A stretch of DNA of 64,000 nucleotides from Microbacterium sp. oral taxon 186 str. F0373. GTDB lineage: Bacteria; Actinomycetota; Actinomycetes; Actinomycetales; Microbacteriaceae. The stretch covers positions 1,452,023-1,516,022 of the forward strand of contig NZ_KE150457.1 in NCBI RefSeq assembly GCF_000411455.1, written 5' to 3'. The notes under the pieces are model-generated. The model saw only the letters and a list, made by a program, of their open reading frames with translations. It did not search any database and was not told where the DNA came from. Both the position numbers and the translations under genes were made by a program. This document shows positions 58,707 through 64,000 of this stretch, piece by piece (the first letter of the stretch is position 1; every line of letters begins with the position of its first letter).

Positions 58707-59294
58707 ATGACACTCACTTCGGTTCTGCTCGACACTCCGCCCTCGGTGGCCGCGCGACTCGGCTGGGACCCGGCCACGACCGTCCACGATCGTCGCCGCA
58801 TTCTCGCGAAGGAGCTCATCGCCGCTCGCCTCGGCTGCGACGTGAACGACATTCGCATCGAGCGCGAGGCGCCGCGCGGCTTCGGCTACCACACGCGCCT
58901 GATCGCCTCGCGCGACGGTGAGGAACTGCCGATCGCGATCGTGACGGCGAGCTTCCGTGCCGCCACGATCGTCGCCATCTGCGACCCGGGCCTTCCGCTG
59001 GGTATCGACATCCGCGACATGACACCGGAACCCGCCGACATCCGCTTCATGCAGAAGCACTCGCACCTGTTCGACCCGAACAACATCCCCGACCTGCTCC
59101 AGCACTGGGTGCGGGTGCAGGCGGTGCTCGAGGCCGACGGTCGCGGGGTGCGCGTCGCACCCGACAACGTGCGGCTGGACATGGGGCGGCTGAAGGGGTG
59201 GATCCCGGACCGCAACATGAAGTACACGCTCGTGGACGCCTCGCGCGACAGCTGGGTGATCACGATCGCGATCGGAACGCTTCCCGCGGCCTGA
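58707..59294 (+). CDS. 4'-phosphopantetheinyl transferase superfamily-like protein
   Basis: A 195-residue protein. The layout recalls AcpT/Sfp-type transferases: RRRILAKELIAARLG with APRGFGYHTRLIASRDG, then the strand AIVTASFRAATIVAICDPGL leading into LGIDIRDM (the VGxDIE metal motif with D in place), and LLQHWVRVQAVLEADGRGVR in the position of WTxKEAxxKAxGxGL. The second acidic residue of the motif is changed to R-D-M and the lysine of KEA is absent, so activity is uncertain. The family is otherwise known for activating carrier proteins of fatty acid or natural product synthesis. No such genes lie here. Confidence 0.55.
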   Translation: MTLTSVLLDTPPSVAARLGWDPATTVHDRRRILAKELIAARLGCDVNDIRIEREAPRGFGYHTRLIASRDGEELPIAIVTASFRAATIVAICDPGLPLGIDIRDMTPEPADIRFMQKHSHLFDPNNIPDLLQHWVRVQAVLEADGRGVRVAPDNVRLDMGRLKGWIPDRNMKYTLVDASRDSWVITIAIGTLPAA

Positions 59295-59389
59295 ATCCCG
59301 TGTTCATCCGTCCCTTGCTGCCGCATCCGACAGGGTGAGTCGACCAGAGCGGACGGACGAACGCCGCGGGGCGCGAGGTGAGGGTGAGC

Positions 59390-61459
59390 TCAGGCGGACG
59401 GGAAGGCGCGGTCGAGCTCGGCGAGCCACACCGCGGCGTTGCCGTCGCTGGGCGCTCGCCAGTCGCCGCGCGGCGAGAGCGACCCCGAAGGGAGCACCTT
59501 GGGGCCGTTGGGGATCGCGGTGCGCTTGAACTGCGCGAAGCCGAAGTAGCGCGTCAGGAAGACGCGCAGCCAGCGCACGATCGTCTCGCGGTCGTAGCCG
59601 TAGCGGTCGGATGCCGGGAAGCCCGGCGGCCACGCCCCGGCATCCGCGTCGCGCCATGCGTGCTCCGCGAGGAAGACGATCTTCGACGGCCGGAAGCCGT
59701 AGCGCAGCACGTGATGCAGCGCGAAATCGTGCAACGCGTAGGGTCCGATCGTGTCCTCGGTCGACTGCACCTTGCCGTCCTGGCCGGCGGGCACCAGCTC
59801 GGGGCTGATCTCGGTGTCCAGCACCGCCTGCAGCACCTCCTTCGCCGCATCCGACAGGCTCGTGCCGTCCTCGCCCGCGTGGGCGATGACCCATCGGATC
59901 AGGTGCTGGATGAGAGTCTTGGGCACCCCGGCGTTCACCGCGTAGTGGCTCATCTGGTCACCGACGCCGTAGGTGGCCCATCCCAGGGCGAGCTCCGACA
60001 GGTCGGAGGTGCCCACGACGAATCCGCCGTTCTGATTCGCGAGTCGGAACAGGAAGTCGGTGCGCGCCCCGGCCTGCACGTTCTCGAACGTCACGTCGTA
60101 CACGGGCTCGCCGTTCGCGAAGGGGTGGCCGATGCCCGTCAGCAGCTCCGTCGCCATGGGACGGATGTCGATCGTCTGGATCGACGCGCCGATCGCCTCG
60201 GCGAGGGCGATGGCGTTCGACTTCGTGTGATCGCTCGTCGCGAAGCCCGGCATCGTGTAGGCGAGGATGTCGCTGCGCGGGCGACCCATGCGGTCCATCG
60301 CGCGGGCGACCACGAGAAGAGCGTGGGTCGAGTCGAGCCCCCCGGACACGCCGATCACGGGCTTGGGTGACCCGATGGCGCGCATCCGCCGCGCGAGCGC
60401 AGACACCTGGATGCTGAACGCTTCGTAGCAGTCCTGGTCGAGGCGTGCCGGGTCGTCGGGTACGAAGGGGAAGCGGTCGAGCGGGCGACGCAGCCCGATG
60501 TCGGATGCCGGGGGATCGACCGTGAACGACACCATGCGCATCGGCGCCGCTGCCGGGGCGACCGCGCGTCGGTTGTCGTCGAACGTCCCCTGCCGGAGCC
60601 GGTCCTGGCGGATGCGGTCGAGGTCGACGTCGGCGATGGCGCTGCGCGGGCCGTCCGGGAAGCGCTCGGTCTCGGCCAACAAGGCGCCGGACTCGTAGAT
60701 CATCGTCTGGCCGTCCCACGACACGTCGTTCGTCGACTCGCCCAGGCCCGCAGCCGCGTAGGCGTAGACGGCGTTGCAGCGGAACGACTGTGACTTCGCG
60801 AGCAGGTGACGGTCATCGGCCCGTGCGACGGTGATGGGGCTGCCGGAGAGGTTCAGGAGAACCGTCGCGCCGGCGAGGGCCGCAGCGGAGGACGGCGGGA
60901 CCGGCACCCACATGTCTTCGCACACCTCTGCGTGCACGACCAGGCCCGGCACATCGTCGGCGGCGAACAGCAGATCGGTGCCGACGGGCACCTGCTGTCC
61001 GGCCAGGACGGCGGTCGCCGGCGCGCCGGCGCCCGCGGCATACCAGCGGGCCTCGTAGAACTCGCGGTACGTCAGCGGGTAGCTCTTCGGGACAACGCCG
61101 AGCACGCGTCCGCGGTGGATCACGACGGCGCAGTTGTAGAGGCGGGCGCCCAGCAGCAGCGGCGCGCCGACGACCAGCAGCGGCCGCAGATCGTGCGAGG
61201 CCGAGACCAGGGTGCCGATCGCGGCGTGGACGGCGTCGAGCACGGCATCCTGCATGACGAGGTCGTCAATGGCGTATCCGCTCAGGCAGAGTTCCGGGAA
61301 GACGGCGACGGCGACGGCGTCGTCGCTGAGCGCGCGGGCCGCATCGATGACCGCCTCGGCGTTTCGCGCCGGGTCGGCGATCGCGACGGGGATGGTGCAC
61401 GCGGCGACCCGGGCGAACCCGTGCCGGTAGGCGCTCTCGAACGGCAGGTTCTCGCTCAC
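59390..61459 (-). CDS. nadE: Glutamine-dependent NAD+ synthetase
   Basis: Makes NAD+ from nicotinic acid adenine dinucleotide with ammonia from glutamine (EC 6.3.5.1). The 689-residue chain has an N-terminal nitrilase-type glutaminase with E in FPELCLSGY, K in VVPKSYPLTYREFYE and the catalytic C in AEVCEDMWVP, and a C-terminal synthetase with GVSGGLDSTHALLV (ATP pyrophosphatase loop) and TSDLSELALGWATYG. GTG at 61457-61459 gives the standard start SENLPFESAYRHGFARVA; the same frame stays open far upstream but has no homology there. Confidence 0.95.
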   Translation of the reverse strand: MSENLPFESAYRHGFARVAACTIPVAIADPARNAEAVIDAARALSDDAVAVAVFPELCLSGYAIDDLVMQDAVLDAVHAAIGTLVSASHDLRPLLVVGAPLLLGARLYNCAVVIHRGRVLGVVPKSYPLTYREFYEARWYAAGAGAPATAVLAGQQVPVGTDLLFAADDVPGLVVHAEVCEDMWVPVPPSSAAALAGATVLLNLSGSPITVARADDRHLLAKSQSFRCNAVYAYAAAGLGESTNDVSWDGQTMIYESGALLAETERFPDGPRSAIADVDLDRIRQDRLRQGTFDDNRRAVAPAAAPMRMVSFTVDPPASDIGLRRPLDRFPFVPDDPARLDQDCYEAFSIQVSALARRMRAIGSPKPVIGVSGGLDSTHALLVVARAMDRMGRPRSDILAYTMPGFATSDHTKSNAIALAEAIGASIQTIDIRPMATELLTGIGHPFANGEPVYDVTFENVQAGARTDFLFRLANQNGGFVVGTSDLSELALGWATYGVGDQMSHYAVNAGVPKTLIQHLIRWVIAHAGEDGTSLSDAAKEVLQAVLDTEISPELVPAGQDGKVQSTEDTIGPYALHDFALHHVLRYGFRPSKIVFLAEHAWRDADAGAWPPGFPASDRYGYDRETIVRWLRVFLTRYFGFAQFKRTAIPNGPKVLPSGSLSPRGDWRAPSDGNAAVWLAELDRAFPSA

Positions 61460-61534
61460 CCCTCCAGTCTGGCAGGTGCACCGGCGCTGGGCGATGTCGG
61501 CGGCGCCGACTAGCGTCGGAGGCGGAAGGGTGAC

Positions 61535-64000
61535 ATGCGATACATCGAGGACACCGGCGACGGCGCGCGCATCGTCTGGAGTGCGAGCGACCTGAAAGCA
61601 GCCGCCGAGTGTGAGTTCGCGTGGCTGCGCGCGATCGACGCCAAGCTCGGACGGGTGCCGGCGGTCGTCGAGCCCGAAGACCTCACCCTCGAGCGCGCCG
61701 GTCGGCTCGGCACACAGCACGAGCTGCGCCAGCTCGATCTGTACCGCGCGCAGTACCCCGGACGTGTCGTCGAACTGCCCGAGACGCGATCGTCGGATGC
61801 CGTCGCGGTCGCCGCCGCGGTCGCGGCGACCTCGGCGGCGCTGGCCGACCCCTCCGTCGCGGTCATCTATCAGGCGGTGTTCGCGACCGCGGAGTTCGTC
61901 GGATTCGCCGACTTCCTCGTGCGCGAAGATCCCGCTCGCATCGTCGACGGCTCCGAGAACCCGTGGGTCGTCCAGGACACCAAGCTCGCGCGCCACGCAC
62001 GCGTGACCGCGTTGATGCAGCTGGCGGCATATGCCGACCAGCTCGACCGTCTCGGCGCGCCGCGCAGCGGCCGGGTGGAACTGCTGCTCGGCGACGGCAC
62101 GACCTCGACGCACACCGTCAGCGACCTCATGCCCGTCTTCCGGTTGCGCCGGCAGCGACTGCGCGCGCTCATCGTCGACCGTGACATCGCGGCCGGCGTC
62201 GACGCTGCCCCGATCGGGTGGGGAGATGACCGCGGCGAACTGAGGATCGTCGCGTGCGGGCGGTGCGCGACGTGCGATGCGGAGGTGGTCGCGCACCGCG
62301 ACCTGCTGCTGGTCGCGGGAATGCGCCCCGTGCAGCGCGATCGGCTGCGTGCGGCCGGTATCCGCACCATCGACGACCTGGCCGCCGCGACGGAAGCTCC
62401 CGAGCGGATGTCGGGCGACACGTTCGCCGGACTGCGCACGCAGGCGCGTCTGCAGCTGGACAGCCCCGCAGGCGGCGTGGGCGAGACGGCCACCGCGTCC
62501 ACGCCGCCGGTGCCGACCTTCGAGGTGGTCTTTCCGAAGGCGATCGGCGCGCTGCCCCGGCCCGACCGCGGCGACCTGTTCTTCGACTTCGAGGGCGATC
62601 CGCTCTACACCGAAGCCGCCGACGCGGGGGGAGCGTCGTGGGGCATCGACTACCTGTTCGGGTGGGTCGACGACGACGAGCAGTACGCGGCACTGTGGGC
62701 GCACTCGTTCGCAGAGGAGAAGCGGGCGCTCGAGGATTTCCTGGATGTGGTGGCGCTGCGCCGTCGCGCCCATCCCGGCATGCACATCTACCATTACGCG
62801 CCGTACGAGCCGACGCACCTGCTGGCGATGGCCGCGCGGTACGGGGTGCGCGAGGCCGAGGTCGACACGCTGCTGCGTGAAGGCGTCTTCGTGGACCTCT
62901 ATCCGATCGTCCGGCGCGCCCTGCGTGTGGGGTCGCGCTCGTACTCGATCAAGAAGCTCGAGCCGCTCTACATGGGCGCCGAGGTGCGCACCAGCGACGT
63001 GCAGCGCGGCGACGATTCGATTGTCAAGTACGTCGAAGCGCGCGAGCTGATGGCGGCGGGGGAGGATGCCGCGGGAGCGGCCATCCTCGATGACCTCGCC
63101 GACTACAACCGCTACGACTGCGTCTCGACGCGGCGCTTGCGCAACTGGCTCGTGGAGCGGGCCCGGGAGGCCAAGCTCCTGCCCTCCGCCGATGTCGACG
63201 CCGCAGAGCGTCCGTACGAGCCCTCGCCGCGTGCCGAGGCGCTCACGCGGATGGCCGGCGTCGCCGACACCGACGACGCGCCCGACGAGGCCGCGGTCAC
63301 CGCGCTGAAGCTCGCCGCGGCGGCGATCGACTACTACCCCCGCGAGGCGAAGACGTTCTGGGCGACGCATTTCCTGCGGCTGCGGGAGCCCGTCTCGATC
63401 TGGGAGGATACCCGCGACGTCGTCGTCTTCGACCATGATCGCTGCCGGGTCCTGACCGACTGGCACGTGCCGGAGGGCGGTCGCGTCCAGCGCCGGGTGC
63501 TCGAGCTGCGCGGCGACCTCGCGCCGGGAACGAAGCTGTCCGCGGGGGGATCGGTCTTCCTGCTGTACGAGCTGCCGACACCGTTCCCGATCGACACCAG
63601 CCCGCGATGGATCCACGCCGCGCGGTCGGTCCGCGTCGTCGACGTCCTCGATGACGGAATGGTCGTGGAGGAGAACTCCGTCCACGGATTCACCTGGCAG
63701 GAGCTGCCGATCGCCTCGACCCCGCCCGCGCCGCCTCAGGCCGGGTCGCAGCAGGCGGCGATCGATCACTGGGCCGACACAATCATCCAGGCGGCCCCGC
63801 TGCGCTCGGCGGACTTCCCGTTCGACCCCGCGACCGACCTGCTGCTGCGCAGAATCCCGCGCACGCGCTCGGGTACGCTCGCGCGCGGCGACGGTGACGC
63901 GGTCGACGAGATCGCCCGCGCCGTCGACGATCTCGACCGCAGCTATCTGGCCGTGCAAGGCCCGCCGGGCACCGGCAAGACCTACGTCGGTTCGCACGTG
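61535..64000 (+). CDS. TM0106-type RecB-like nuclease with helicase domain, 3' end missing
   Basis: The frame is open from ATG at 61535 to the right edge (822 codons), so the end of the gene lies outside. The N-terminal part is a RecB-family nuclease: FADFLVRE, VVQDTKLARHARV (D...D-x-K) and QLAAYADQL, with a CGRCATCD cysteine cluster nearby. A second nuclease-like region of RNase H type follows (LFFDFEGDPLY, YNRYDCVSTRRL). At the very end the Walker A loop GPPGTGKTY (residues 809-816) starts a superfamily 1 helicase domain. Such proteins are probable DNA repair or defence nuclease-helicases; function is not established. It is divergent from nadE. Confidence 0.87.
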   Translation, partial: MRYIEDTGDGARIVWSASDLKAAAECEFAWLRAIDAKLGRVPAVVEPEDLTLERAGRLGTQHELRQLDLYRAQYPGRVVELPETRSSDAVAVAAAVAATSAALADPSVAVIYQAVFATAEFVGFADFLVREDPARIVDGSENPWVVQDTKLARHARVTALMQLAAYADQLDRLGAPRSGRVELLLGDGTTSTHTVSDLMPVFRLRRQRLRALIVDRDIAAGVDAAPIGWGDDRGELRIVACGRCATCDAEVVAHRDLLLVAGMRPVQRDRLRAAGIRTIDDLAAATEAPERMSGDTFAGLRTQARLQLDSPAGGVGETATASTPPVPTFEVVFPKAIGALPRPDRGDLFFDFEGDPLYTEAADAGGASWGIDYLFGWVDDDEQYAALWAHSFAEEKRALEDFLDVVALRRRAHPGMHIYHYAPYEPTHLLAMAARYGVREAEVDTLLREGVFVDLYPIVRRALRVGSRSYSIKKLEPLYMGAEVRTSDVQRGDDSIVKYVEARELMAAGEDAAGAAILDDLADYNRYDCVSTRRLRNWLVERAREAKLLPSADVDAAERPYEPSPRAEALTRMAGVADTDDAPDEAAVTALKLAAAAIDYYPREAKTFWATHFLRLREPVSIWEDTRDVVVFDHDRCRVLTDWHVPEGGRVQRRVLELRGDLAPGTKLSAGGSVFLLYELPTPFPIDTSPRWIHAARSVRVVDVLDDGMVVEENSVHGFTWQELPIASTPPAPPQAGSQQAAIDHWADTIIQAAPLRSADFPFDPATDLLLRRIPRTRSGTLARGDGDAVDEIARAVDDLDRSYLAVQGPPGTGKTYVGSHV

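Noticed and set aside
59390-63997. One minus-strand frame open for 1535 codons
   Set aside because: Only the last 690 codons encode NAD+ synthetase. The upstream part is antisense to the nuclease-helicase gene, which has clear motifs; long open antisense frames are expected at this GC.

Overview
The window comes from a high-GC actinobacterium. Protein content (DUF222/HNH protein, Zur-type zinc genes, actinobacterial NarL-type kinase/regulator pair, TM0106-type nuclease-helicase), high GC and the constant recurrence of GGATGCC/GGCATCC point to the family Microbacteriaceae, probably Microbacterium. This is inference from sequence style; no rRNA or marker tree is available here. No tRNA, rRNA or CRISPR array was found.

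Layout. 1-9.5 kb: end of a DUF4395 gene, amylosucrase and serine dehydratase transcribed apart, a small heat shock gene under two heat-shock operators (CIRCE and HAIR), a DUF2804 gene, a MarR regulator, a DUF2207 membrane protein and a DUF222/HNH protein. 9.5-11.9 kb: accessory patch with a structured leader and a 1.6-kb element bounded by transposon-like inverted ends that contains only decayed or passenger genes. 11.9-18.7 kb: molybdopterin oxidoreductase, small stress and membrane genes, a GNAT/TetR pair, a zinc-starvation locus (Zur-like box, zinc-free ribosomal protein L36 without a start codon, degenerate COG0523 protein), a Nudix hydrolase and a secreted lysozyme-like protein. 19-28 kb: beta-glucoside-type PTS permease, CoaBC, an NRDE protein, a thioredoxin reductase-like/methyltransferase fusion cut by an amber codon with its likely regulator, 83-bp tandem repeats and pgi. 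28-38.5 kb: DUF4097/NarL-type regulator/histidine kinase operon, HAD, AKR, AlkA-like glycosylase, orphan winged-helix regulator and small genes.

38.7-51.7 kb is the clearest pathway: a LacI regulator and its operator, an ABC importer of the YtfQRT-YjfF type, AraD, an AraB-like kinase, AraA and a large wall-anchored GH43 enzyme. Together they would release L-arabinose from plant polysaccharide outside the cell, import it and convert it to xylulose 5-phosphate. One permease gene carries a 2-bp insertion. 51.7-64 kb: MFS exporter, SbcCD nuclease, DUF4190-like protein, a phosphopantetheinyl transferase-like protein, NAD+ synthetase and the first 822 codons of a RecB-like nuclease/helicase.

Four genes carry single small lesions that break an otherwise well conserved frame (L36 start, oxidoreductase/methyltransferase fusion, Pr6Pr membrane protein, YjfF permease). 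They may be real decay or errors in the assembly; only reads can decide. The most unusual items are two similar structured leaders upstream of unrelated genes (9.7 and 28.2 kb), the cryptic 1.6-kb element, the broken zinc locus and the amber-split fusion.
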